Assembly (NCBI RefSeq): GCF_016745275.1
Contig: NZ_JADOEP010000005.1
Coordinates: forward strand, 153,944 to 217,943
Reading direction: 5' to 3'
DNA: 64,000 nt
DNA from: Enterococcus sp. BWB1-3
GTDB taxonomy: Bacteria; Bacillota; Bacilli; Lactobacillales; Enterococcaceae
Part shown: positions 55,275 to 63,815 of the stretch, in pieces
Layout: every line of letters begins with the position of its first letter
Numbering within the stretch: the stretch's first letter is position 1
Program-made: the position numbers and the translations under genes
Notes under the pieces: generated by a model
Databases searched by the model: none
What the model was told of the DNA's origin: nothing
The model's input: only the letters and a program-made list of their open reading frames with translations

Positions 55275-57539
55275 ATGAATTTTTTATCACATTTCAAGAA
55301 GAATAAATTAGATACATTATGTACGATGGTTGTTGTATTTCTGGCGATCACGATTGGTACGATATTTATAGAAAGCAATCGTGATTTGAAGCAGTCTTTG
55401 GATAAAGTGAAAGCAGAAGGTGCAGTCAGTGATTTTAGCTACTATCCTTCGGTAACTGAACAGGACATGTTAGAAGCTGGAGGTGTGACTAAGTCCATTG
55501 AAGCGAAGAATCAAGAGCTAGCTAAAAAATACGATTTTACCTGGGAAGAACATCGGTATTCCATAGTAAGAGAAAATAACCTTATTTACAGAGTAATAAG
55601 TGCTGATAGAAAAATGGATCGATTTCTTTTAGAAGAAGGGGAGCTGCCAGTAAAAGATAGTGAACTGGTTGTAGATAAAAATTTTGCTAAAACAAATCAG
55701 TTAGAGGTTGGTCAAACCTATACTTTAAATGATGAAGAATATAAAATATCAGGAATCGTTACGGTTTCCAATATACTATCACCGATAGTAGACGATGCGG
55801 GGGAACTTTATGATGAAAAGAGTCAAGGAATAATCGTTCTATTCAAACAAGAGTATGATCAGAAATATTCAAATAGCAGTAGTAGCACATTTGTTGGGAA
55901 GTTTTTTGGAAAGAAGTCTAATTTTAGTGAAATGCAAAAAGACACACAATTTTATCAACTGGAGTCCAATGAAGAAAATCCAGCAGTTTATGGCACGATT
56001 ACTTCTATAATGAATATGAATATGATTATTGCTGTATTTGCAGTGAGCTTATTGCTGCTGATTGCGTTCATACTAATCATGGTTTCAACAAGAAAGCAAA
56101 TTGATCATGATATTGTCAATATTGGCGTACTGAAAGCTATGGGCTATTCAAGTTTAGAGATTGTAAGAAAATATTTTGTGACATTTTTCATCGTGTTCAT
56201 TCCAGCAGGAGTTGGCTATTTTGTTGGGTATTTACTATCGCCAATTTATTATGAAATGATGTTTCATTCTCTGCTTTTGCCTAGTCATGAGGATGGGATA
56301 AAGCCCTTGCTTTTGATTATGTTGGTTCTGTTACCTTCAATTTGTGCTGGATTATTTTCTGTTGCTACTTGTCTTTTAAAGATAAAAAAACCAGCTCTAC
56401 AATTAATGAAAGGTCAAGTGAAGACAAAAGTAAGCAAGCGGATTATTAAGGCCAATATTAGAATAAAAGAACATAATTTTCTGGCAGGTTTGAAACGTAT
56501 TATTGTACGTTCTAGCATAAGTACACTATTTTTTGTCGGTTTTGGTGGATTTGCATTAGGTGTTCAAAGCCAATTTGCGTATATGACGTATTTTATGACT
56601 GAAAATATGGTGGAAAATGCCACAGAAGGCATTGCTTATGAGAGAGAGGTTCATTACACAGAAGAATTGAAACCCGATGCAAACTTAGCAGATACCGTTT
56701 ACTACTACTATTTATCTGCTTCTTTAAGTAAAGGAAATCAAAATCTGACGAATATCACTTTGAATATCTTACAACAGGAATCTGCTTCGTTGTTGACCTT
56801 ACACAAGAGTACGGGTGGACAAAAAAAAATTAACTTAGCCGACGAAAACGGATTAGTCATCAATCAATGGATGAGTCAAAGGTATGACTTAAATATTGGT
56901 GATTCAGTATCTGTCACATTAAGTGGTAAGAAGCATGAATTAAAAATCTCAGCAGTGGATCAGAGAAACTACGGAAAATCTGTGTATCTTTCACAGGACA
57001 CAGCTTTGAAAACAGGGCTACTTGATAAAGAAACGTACAACAGTGTGTTGACGAATCTAGCACCTGAAAAGATTCAACGTAATCCTGTAAGCACCATTGA
57101 AACCAGTAGCCTAGAAGACAAAATGCGTTCTGAGAACGAAACCTACCAACTGTTAGCTGTGTTCTTATTTATGTCTGGTTTAATTATGGGCTTGGCAATA
57201 CTGATTCTAGCATTCTTAAATGTATTAAAGAGCTATAAAAAATATATTGCAACAATGAAAATGATGGGTTATTCAGCAGAAGAGTGTAATCAAGCAGTAT
57301 ATAGCGGTTTTAGAAAAGTCGCTTTTATTGGCTACGTTATATCCATCCCATACTCAATCCTTTTATCCATGATGATGTTTGGATTCTTATCTAAAACAAC
57401 GGATATGCTGTATCAAATGGATGTTAGTCCACTGTCTGTAGTTGTATGTCTCGTACTGACGGCTATATCGATTGAATTATCTATTATGATTGCTAAAAGA
57501 CAGCTTAAAGAAGTATCGTACAAAGAAATACTAGAATAA
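55275..57539 (+). CDS. FtsX/MacB-type ABC permease
   Basis: A 754-residue membrane protein: an N-terminal membrane segment, an extracellular domain (about 40-240), three helices (245-370), a further segment and second extracellular domain (420-620), then three helices at the C-terminus (620-754). This is the duplicated FtsX layout of Gram-positive MacB-like exporters. ATG 55275 was chosen with GGTGGGGAT upstream. Likely exports the polyene product or provides self-protection. Confidence 0.85.
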   Translation: MNFLSHFKKNKLDTLCTMVVVFLAITIGTIFIESNRDLKQSLDKVKAEGAVSDFSYYPSVTEQDMLEAGGVTKSIEAKNQELAKKYDFTWEEHRYSIVRENNLIYRVISADRKMDRFLLEEGELPVKDSELVVDKNFAKTNQLEVGQTYTLNDEEYKISGIVTVSNILSPIVDDAGELYDEKSQGIIVLFKQEYDQKYSNSSSSTFVGKFFGKKSNFSEMQKDTQFYQLESNEENPAVYGTITSIMNMNMIIAVFAVSLLLLIAFILIMVSTRKQIDHDIVNIGVLKAMGYSSLEIVRKYFVTFFIVFIPAGVGYFVGYLLSPIYYEMMFHSLLLPSHEDGIKPLLLIMLVLLPSICAGLFSVATCLLKIKKPALQLMKGQVKTKVSKRIIKANIRIKEHNFLAGLKRIIVRSSISTLFFVGFGGFALGVQSQFAYMTYFMTENMVENATEGIAYEREVHYTEELKPDANLADTVYYYYLSASLSKGNQNLTNITLNILQQESASLLTLHKSTGGQKKINLADENGLVINQWMSQRYDLNIGDSVSVTLSGKKHELKISAVDQRNYGKSVYLSQDTALKTGLLDKETYNSVLTNLAPEKIQRNPVSTIETSSLEDKMRSENETYQLLAVFLFMSGLIMGLAILILAFLNVLKSYKKYIATMKMMGYSAEECNQAVYSGFRKVAFIGYVISIPYSILLSMMMFGFLSKTTDMLYQMDVSPLSVVVCLVLTAISIELSIMIAKRQLKEVSYKEILE

Positions 57540-57582
57540 AATGGCATGAAAAAGACTGTTCATCAGGAAGAAGTGAGAATAA

Positions 57583-58365
57583 ATGATTATACAAGGAGAG
57601 ATTACATGCTTTGAGAAAAGGCAGGATAAAATTGAAATTTTTGAAGGTATCTGGCATAGGTATGCATATACCTTCAAAGAGGAGCTGGAAGAGCACAGCA
57701 GAAATTACGAAGAGTTTTTAAGTGAAGAAGAATTGTCTATCTTAAAAAAGAAAGAACGTTGTAACAAAGGTCAAGAATATGTTTATAGCCGTACGTTTGC
57801 AAAAGAGTTTTTCCGTCAGATGATTGACAGTGAACATTTATTTCTTGATATGAAGGACGTTGAGATTCGAAATGATACCGATGGTCCAACCAAAGGGAAA
57901 CCTAGAATTCATGTCAATAATCGCAGCATCAAAGGATCAACCTCACTTTCCCATAGTGATTCCAGTATTCTTATCAGTCATGGTAAGAATTGCTGGATGG
58001 GGGTTGATGTACAGGAAGTGATTACCAGTGAAGCAATAGTAGAAAATGAAAGTATCTTTTCTTTTGAGGAACGCAGAATCATTGATTCTGGAGAGTGTTT
58101 TCCCAAAAATAAAGCTTGGGCAGCAACGTTGATATGGAGTATCAAGGAGGCTGTTGGTAAGGCTCTTGGCGTAGGCTTAAGTTTAGGCTTGAAATCAATC
58201 AGTGTGATGGATATTCGAAACGGGCAAATCTGGATCAATCTAATTCCGGAAGTTGAGAATGTATTGCTTAGTCCAGATAATCGACTGATTATCTATTACA
58301 AACAACATGAGAACACATTTTTTGTTATATGCTGCATGTTTGAAAAAGTGAAGCTGGAAGCGTAA
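57583..58365 (+). CDS. phosphopantetheinyl transferase (polyketide side)
   Basis: A 260-residue PPTase with the patches SHSDSSILIS, GVDVQEV (Mg-binding) and WSIKEAVGKALGVGL (KExxxKA). It differs clearly from the NRPS-side enzyme, so the two carrier systems may have dedicated enzymes. GGAAGAAG precedes the ATG. Confidence 0.85.
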   Translation: MIIQGEITCFEKRQDKIEIFEGIWHRYAYTFKEELEEHSRNYEEFLSEEELSILKKKERCNKGQEYVYSRTFAKEFFRQMIDSEHLFLDMKDVEIRNDTDGPTKGKPRIHVNNRSIKGSTSLSHSDSSILISHGKNCWMGVDVQEVITSEAIVENESIFSFEERRIIDSGECFPKNKAWAATLIWSIKEAVGKALGVGLSLGLKSISVMDIRNGQIWINLIPEVENVLLSPDNRLIIYYKQHENTFFVICCMFEKVKLEA

Positions 58366-58380
58366 AGGGAGGGGAGTTAT

Positions 58381-60129
58381 ATGACGACGTATAAAGTCAA
58401 ACCAAAGAAAAAAATATACAGGCAATTAAAACAAAGAGATCAGACAACCATTATTGAAGATTGCTATATAACTTGTAAAAGTTGTAGTAGTTGCTTACTG
58501 CAGAGCGTTTATCAAGAAAACCACTATGTCTGTTATAAATGCGGATGTCACCAGAACATACACGGGAGAGATCGAATAGCATTATTATGCGATAAAGGGT
58601 CATTTTTGGAATTTAATCAGATGTTTAAAACCAAAGATCCTCTAAATTTTGATGGATATAATGACAAATTGATTTTTGATAAAAAGAAGAGCGGGTTACA
58701 AGACGCTATCATTACAGGTAAAGGAAAGCTTCAGGGGCAAGATTGTGTGATTGCCGTTATGGAAAGCTCATTTCGCATGGGGAGTATGGGCGTTGTTGTT
58801 GGAGAAAAAATATATAGAGCAATACAAACCGCCTGTGAACTTGAGCTGCCATTTGTAATTTTCACAGCTTCAGGGGGGGCGCGTATGCAAGAAGGCATGT
58901 ACAGTTTAATGCAAATGGCAAAAACAATTCAAGCTTTTGAGCTATTAAGAGCGAAAAAATTATTGAGTATCGTTGTAATGACTCATCCAACTACAGGCGG
59001 TGTTTCTGCCAGCTTTGCCAATGTTGCAGATATTATTATCGCTGAGCCTCAGGCGACGATCGGTTTTGCGGGACGAAAAGTGATTGAGAAAACACTGAAG
59101 GAGCAACTGCCAGAAGATTTTCAAACCGCCGAATTTCTTTTCAAGCATGGGCACGTTGATGACATTGTCTCAAGGAAAGAACAGCGTGACTATTTGATAA
59201 AGCTCTTTCAAGTGTTTGGTAAGAAAGGGAAGCCTTCTCGAAAAGGAAAAACATTTCGAGCAAGGGCAGGAATGCCCTTAGATAAGAGTGGTAGTAATGC
59301 GAAGGAACATTTGGATTTGGTTAGAAAAATGGAGCGCCCGAATGCTGAAGATTACATTCAACGGCTATTTCCAGATTTTATCGAATTGCATGGTGATCGA
59401 ACATCTGCTGATGATCAAGCCGTTCTTACAGGGTTAGCTGTATTTCATAATATTCCAGTAGCAGTCATTGGGCAAAACAGAGGGAAAAACTACAAAGAAA
59501 ATAGTGAGCGAAATTTTGGAATGGCTTCCCCGGCGGGATTTAGAAAAGTGAAACGGATAATCGAATTAGCAGAAAAATTTAATTGCCCTGTTCTCTCTTT
59601 TGTAGATACGAAAGGGGCAGATCCTACTGAAAAATCTGAAAAGTCTAACCAAAGCTGGGCAATCGCGCAATGCATTCAGACGATGTTAAGAGCAGATATT
59701 CCAACCCTTTCTTTAGTGATTGGAGAAGGCGGCAGTGGGGGCGCACTAGCGGTGAGCGCGACAGACAAGCTATTCATGCTAGAAAAATCCGTTTATTCGG
59801 TTATTTCTGCTGAAGGGGCAGCTTCTATATTATGGAAAGATAGTAATCTAGTTGCTAAAGCAGCTGAAAGTTTAAAGATAACAGCTGCGGATTTGGCGGA
59901 ACGAAAGATTATTGATGGAATCATACCTGAGATTACCCCAGATGCTAGTCAGGATATCGATAAACAAGTAGGAGTGATTGATACATTTTTGTTTCATGAG
60001 CTATCAAAATTATTATTGCTTGATGCTTCTGAAAGGATGCAACGAAGAGTTGAAAAATATTTATCGATGGGAACGGATCAAGTCATAGGTGGCAAAAGTG
60101 AAGAGGAGCTGATAAAAGATGTTCAATAG
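58381..60129 (+). CDS. fused acetyl-CoA carboxylase carboxyltransferase (AccD-AccA)
   Basis: A 582-residue protein combining both carboxyltransferase subunits. Residues 1-290 are AccD-like with a four-Cys zinc ribbon (CKSCSSCLL, CYKCGC) and GARMQEGMYSLMQMAKT. Residues 295-582 are AccA-like with FPDFIELHGDRTSADDQAV, SFVDTKGADP and GEGGSGGALAV. In most bacteria these are separate genes. With the following two genes it forms a complete carboxylase that makes malonyl-CoA for chain building. GGAGGGGAG precedes the ATG. Confidence 0.92.
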   Translation: MTTYKVKPKKKIYRQLKQRDQTTIIEDCYITCKSCSSCLLQSVYQENHYVCYKCGCHQNIHGRDRIALLCDKGSFLEFNQMFKTKDPLNFDGYNDKLIFDKKKSGLQDAIITGKGKLQGQDCVIAVMESSFRMGSMGVVVGEKIYRAIQTACELELPFVIFTASGGARMQEGMYSLMQMAKTIQAFELLRAKKLLSIVVMTHPTTGGVSASFANVADIIIAEPQATIGFAGRKVIEKTLKEQLPEDFQTAEFLFKHGHVDDIVSRKEQRDYLIKLFQVFGKKGKPSRKGKTFRARAGMPLDKSGSNAKEHLDLVRKMERPNAEDYIQRLFPDFIELHGDRTSADDQAVLTGLAVFHNIPVAVIGQNRGKNYKENSERNFGMASPAGFRKVKRIIELAEKFNCPVLSFVDTKGADPTEKSEKSNQSWAIAQCIQTMLRADIPTLSLVIGEGGSGGALAVSATDKLFMLEKSVYSVISAEGAASILWKDSNLVAKAAESLKITAADLAERKIIDGIIPEITPDASQDIDKQVGVIDTFLFHELSKLLLLDASERMQRRVEKYLSMGTDQVIGGKSEEELIKDVQ

Positions 60130-60589
60130 CACAAAATTACTATTTGAAGCGATGAAGTATTGCGAGCAGACAAAAGTCAAAAGTTTTGAATATGAAGCTG
60201 AAGGCTTGCGCATCATTATCAAAAAGGAACCGCAAGGGATACTAGTTCAAACGAATGATAAAGAGTCACCGAAAAAAAGTATATCAGAAGCAACTGTTTT
60301 CGAAGCAGAGGAAAAACTGTATCAGAATACGGCTACTATGAATAGTAAAGAACTGATATCAGAAATGACAGGTATTTTCTATGATCGTTCAGCACCTGAT
60401 CAGGAACCGTATTTAAAAATCGGTAAAAAAATCAATGTAGATGATGTTATTGGTTTGGTAGAAGTGATGAAGTGCTTTATGGAAATTAAAGCTGCAGCTT
60501 CAGGCACTGTTCAAGAAATCCTGATATCTAACGGAATGATGATTGAGTATGGACAGCCTTTAGCGGTGATTGAGGAGGCATCAGCATGA
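60119..60589 (+). CDS. accB: biotin carboxyl carrier protein (AccB-like)
   Basis: A 156-residue carrier: helical N-terminus, linker, and a C-terminal biotinyl domain. The biotin site reads EVMK118-C119, where the usual MKM has its last Met replaced by Cys; the biotin Lys is kept. It overlaps AccDA by 11 bases and the following biotin carboxylase by four. The cluster copy is likely distinct from a housekeeping AccB. Confidence 0.88.
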   Translation: MFNSTKLLFEAMKYCEQTKVKSFEYEAEGLRIIIKKEPQGILVQTNDKESPKKSISEATVFEAEEKLYQNTATMNSKELISEMTGIFYDRSAPDQEPYLKIGKKINVDDVIGLVEVMKCFMEIKAAASGTVQEILISNGMMIEYGQPLAVIEEASA

Positions 60590-61968
60590 TTCAAAAAGTG
60601 TTGATTGCCAATCGCGGTGAGATAGCTATCCGAATTATCAAAGCTTGTAAGGAACTAGGAATTGCTACGGTTGCTGTGTATTCAGAAGCTGACAAAGAAG
60701 CGCTTCATGTGGCGTTTGCTGATGAAGCTTATCAAATTGGGCCGGCTTCGTCTATTGATAGCTATTTAAAAGTAGAAGCTATTGTTAATGTTGCTAAAAT
60801 TACTGGTTGTCAAGCTGTACATCCAGGATATGGTTTTCTATCTGAAAATATGGAGCTATGCCGTATATGTGAAGAGGAAGGAATTACATTTATTGGTCCA
60901 TCCTTAGATAATCTATCACAGCTGGCAGATAAGTTTGAGGCCAAAAGACTTGCAAAAACTGCAGGTATACCAGTAATTCCAGGAAATCATCAGGCGATTG
61001 AAACATCTGAACAGCTGCAAAAAGAAGCTGGAAAATTAAATTTTCCGATTCTCCTTAAGGCTACACATGGCGGAGGTGGGAAAGGAATCAAACGTTGTGA
61101 AAACCTAGAAGAGTTGCTTCATTATTATGAGATTATCAAAAAAGAAGCAGAAAAAGCCTTTAATAACCAAGGCTGCTATATTGAAGAATGCATTCAACAG
61201 TTTTTACATGTAGAGGTTCAAATACTAGGCGACTCTCAGGGAAATATCATCCATCTAGGAGAACGAAATTGTTCGATTCAAAGAAAGATGCAAAAAATTA
61301 TAGAAGAGACCCCCTCTCCGTTATTGGATGAAAAAATTCGGACGGAATTGTGTGAGGCAGCCTGCCGTTTTAGTGAAAGTCTAAATTATCTTGGTGCTGG
61401 TACGGTAGAGTTTGTATATAATTATAAAAAGAAATGCTTCTATTTTATGGAGATGAACACGCGTGTTCAAGTTGAACATCCTATTACAGAAATGATCAGC
61501 GGGGTAGATATTATAAAAGAACAGATAACTATTGCTGCTGGACTTCCACTTAGCTGTACGCAAGAAAATATTCAATTAACGGGGTATTCCTTAGAATGTC
61601 GAATTAATGCAGAAGATCCGGAAAATAATTTCTTTCCATCTGCAGGAAAAATTGATTTTCTAGTATTACCCACAGGATCTCCAGGTGTTCGAGTAGATAC
61701 ATTCATTTATTCAGGGTATCAAGTACCTCTATTTTATGATTCAATGCTGGGAAAAATTATTGTTCATGATAAGACTAGAGCAGGAGCTATTAAAAAGCTT
61801 AAAGTAGCATTAGAAACAACAATTATCAGCGGAATTAAAACGAATGTATCTTTTCTTCTGGCCGTTTTATCCGATCAGGACTTTATTAGTGGTCACTATG
61901 ACAATCACTTTATAGAAGAAAATCTTCAGAATGCGTATTCTAATCCGAAGCTTTTAAAAAGAGCATGA
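60586..61968 (+). CDS. accC: biotin carboxylase (AccC-like)
   Basis: A 460-residue biotin carboxylase with the ATP-grasp loop KATHGGGGKGIKRC, the catalytic EMNTRVQVEHPITE segment, and the HPGYGFLSEN patch. It carboxylates the biotin on the carrier protein. Complete length for the family. Its start overlaps the accB stop. Confidence 0.93.
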   Translation: MIQKVLIANRGEIAIRIIKACKELGIATVAVYSEADKEALHVAFADEAYQIGPASSIDSYLKVEAIVNVAKITGCQAVHPGYGFLSENMELCRICEEEGITFIGPSLDNLSQLADKFEAKRLAKTAGIPVIPGNHQAIETSEQLQKEAGKLNFPILLKATHGGGGKGIKRCENLEELLHYYEIIKKEAEKAFNNQGCYIEECIQQFLHVEVQILGDSQGNIIHLGERNCSIQRKMQKIIEETPSPLLDEKIRTELCEAACRFSESLNYLGAGTVEFVYNYKKKCFYFMEMNTRVQVEHPITEMISGVDIIKEQITIAAGLPLSCTQENIQLTGYSLECRINAEDPENNFFPSAGKIDFLVLPTGSPGVRVDTFIYSGYQVPLFYDSMLGKIIVHDKTRAGAIKKLKVALETTIISGIKTNVSFLLAVLSDQDFISGHYDNHFIEENLQNAYSNPKLLKRA

Positions 61969-62021
61969 GAGGGATAGATACAGTAAGGATGTGAATATTA
62001 CTGAAAGCAGAAGTAATATCA

Positions 62022-62456
62022 ATGAGAGAATTGCTAAAATCTGTCAAGCTTCAAAGTATTGATAGAAAGCTCTTAAATGAGTTAGTTCAAACAGGTGACT
62101 TTCGTCCGTTCCTGTTTGACATTTTTTTCAAAAGTGACTCTTTATTTGATTTATCTGGTGATTGTGCACTGATATTTATCAATAAGAATATTTTTTACAT
62201 AAGAGAAGAAGAGAGGATTGATATACTAGAAAATGTAGATTTTCCAGAATTCACTGCAGGTAGTTATTTACTTATAGTCTCTGCCAAGGATGATTTAACA
62301 ACAGAGTCTGGTAAAACTGAAGGAGTCCTACAGAAATTTGTTAAGCGATATTTAAAAGACAATGCCATAGACTATGAAATTCAGGAAATACCTTTGGCTA
62401 ATAATCGGCTATTTAAATTATGTGCTATTTACAAAATTGAGATGGAAACGATTTAA
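62022..62456 (+). CDS. hypothetical protein at the end of the cluster
   Basis: A 144-residue soluble alpha/beta protein of unknown family. The reading is open upstream to 61995 and AAGGATG lies at 61985, so a non-ATG start (for example CTG 62001) is possible; ATG 62022 is the conservative choice. It is the last gene before a strong terminator and probably belongs to the cluster. No catalytic motif was recognised. Confidence 0.65.
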   Translation: MRELLKSVKLQSIDRKLLNELVQTGDFRPFLFDIFFKSDSLFDLSGDCALIFINKNIFYIREEERIDILENVDFPEFTAGSYLLIVSAKDDLTTESGKTEGVLQKFVKRYLKDNAIDYEIQEIPLANNRLFKLCAIYKIEMETI

Positions 62457-62471
62457 ATCAGATTAAAAAGT

Positions 62472-62527
62472 ATATAGGGAATACGCACTTTTGATTACAG
62501 AAGTGTGTATTCCCTATATGCTTTTTT
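62472..62527 (+). terminator. terminator at the end of the polyketide operon
   Basis: A 19-bp stem, ATATAGGGAATACGCACTT / AAGTGTGTATTCCCTATAT (one G-T pair), with a 10-base loop, and a T-run three bases later. Confidence 0.85.
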
Positions 62528-62566
62528 GCAGTTTCGCTCTTTTTGTGTATGGATAAGAAAAAACAC

Positions 62567-62597
62567 ACAGTTTGTCCGAGTTGATTGTTACTATAAA
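62567..62597 (+). promoter_or_regulatory. promoter region of agrB2 with an AgrA-type half site
   Basis: ACAGTTTGT (62567-62575) fits the LytTR/AgrA 9-bp half-site consensus. A weaker CGAGTTGAT follows directly, and TATAAA (62592) is a possible -10. A second half-site at the usual 21-bp spacing is not convincing. Confidence 0.4.
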
Positions 62598-62618
62598 TTC
62601 AAGAGGTGAGCAAATAAT

Positions 62619-63221
62619 ATGGAAAAAATTAGTCAAAAGTTGTCATTTACAGATCGGCTTGTCGATCAGAGCGCAGAAGCAATTTGTCAAAAATGCAATC
62701 TGGATAGGATTGAACAGTTGAAACTGAAACTTGGGTTAAATGTATTTATAATCAATGTAACAAAATTAGTTATTATTTATTTTCTGGCCTACTTGTTTCA
62801 ATTATTAACAGCTGTCATTATTTTCCATGTTGGTTTTATGATGATTCGAACATTTTCTTACGGTGCTCATGCTAAATCTAGTCAGCTTTGTACGGTATTC
62901 AGTACCATTATATTTTTAGGTTGTGCTAAATTTTGTATGATGGGTCCTTTTTCAGTCTATGTTCTCATGATGTTGTTTGCAGGAACCAGTTCAATTTTAT
63001 GGATCTATGCACCAGGAGTAACTAAAAAGAATAAGATCTGCTATGAAGAAAAGAAAAGACTGTTAAGACAAAAGGCGTTGTGTTCTAACGTGCTAGTTTT
63101 CCTTATTGCTTTAGGTTTTAATCAAACGTATATTGCGAACTTGTTAATGACAGGTGCTTTTGTGGCAGCACTGCTGACCATGCCTGTACTATATAAATTA
63201 CTAGGAGATGAAAGAATATGA
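62619..63221 (+). CDS. agrB: AgrB-type membrane endopeptidase
   Basis: A 200-residue integral membrane protease that cuts and cyclises AgrD. The active-site pair is present: YGAHAKSSQLCTVFS, with His and Cys seven residues apart as in Staphylococcus AgrB. About five to six membrane segments follow (45-65, 80-100, 105-125, 150-170, 175-195). Its stop overlaps agrD2. It is the only intact AgrB in the window, so it may have to process both AgrD peptides. Confidence 0.92.
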   Translation: MEKISQKLSFTDRLVDQSAEAICQKCNLDRIEQLKLKLGLNVFIINVTKLVIIYFLAYLFQLLTAVIIFHVGFMMIRTFSYGAHAKSSQLCTVFSTIIFLGCAKFCMMGPFSVYVLMMLFAGTSSILWIYAPGVTKKNKICYEEKKRLLRQKALCSNVLVFLIALGFNQTYIANLLMTGAFVAALLTMPVLYKLLGDERI

Positions 63222-63352
63222 TGGGAAAATTAAAAGGAAAAATGATGGATTTGTTGGCGGTTTTATTAGTATCAGGTGGGGAATTATCGATTAATCAGTG
63301 TTGTATTGGATTTGGGTATGAAATTGAGATTCCAGAAGAATTACTTCAATGA
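63218..63352 (+). CDS. agrD: AgrD-type autoinducing peptide precursor 2
   Basis: A 44-residue precursor: amphipathic leader (MMGKLKGKMMDLLAVLLVSG), then INQCCIGFG and the acidic tail YEIEIPEELLQ, very like the staphylococcal AgrD tail pattern (E-x-E-x-P-x-E-L). The likely ring is C-I-G-F-G from the second Cys; the first Cys makes alternative ring forms possible. It overlaps the agrB stop by four bases; GGAG is nine to ten bases upstream. Very different core from AgrD1 (C-G-G-I-F), so two different signals. Confidence 0.85.
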   Translation: MMGKLKGKMMDLLAVLLVSGGELSINQCCIGFGYEIEIPEELLQ

Positions 63353-63815
63353 TCTTTGTCACTATCTACTTCATATCTAAAAATATTGTTGGATAGCACT
63401 TCGTACAATTTAAAGAGAGTTGTCTTAAAAATAGTTGGAGAAGCCCGAATAATCTAATAAATGTCTAAAAAAAAGTATGAAATTTATTGAATTACTAGAT
63501 AAATAGCATTGATTAAATTGTTTTATATATGATATCATTAACAGACAACTATTAGTTCGTTTAAAATGAACATTTTGAAGTGTATTTGTATATTTATTGG
63601 CTATGTGAGATAGTTCAATATATTATTTTTTGACTTTTATTATGTTAATGAAAAATTGGGGGTAGGAAAAAATTATACTGGCATTTTTTGCTAATATACT
63701 AATTCTTATTTTATGTAGTTAACCCATAGTGCTAGTTAAAATAGTTTAAACATGCAAAAAAAGAAAGTTCTTGCTACACTAGCCTCAAATCGGTTAAGAA
63801 ATGAGATGAAAAAGC
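63353..63815. other. 463-bp gene-free AT-rich stretch after agrD2
   Basis: No supported gene. A possible promoter (TTGATT, 18 bp, TATCAT, near 63509-63538) reads into unknown sequence. ACCCATAGTGCTAG near 63722 could be the left end of the insertion sequence that follows. Confidence 0.4.
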
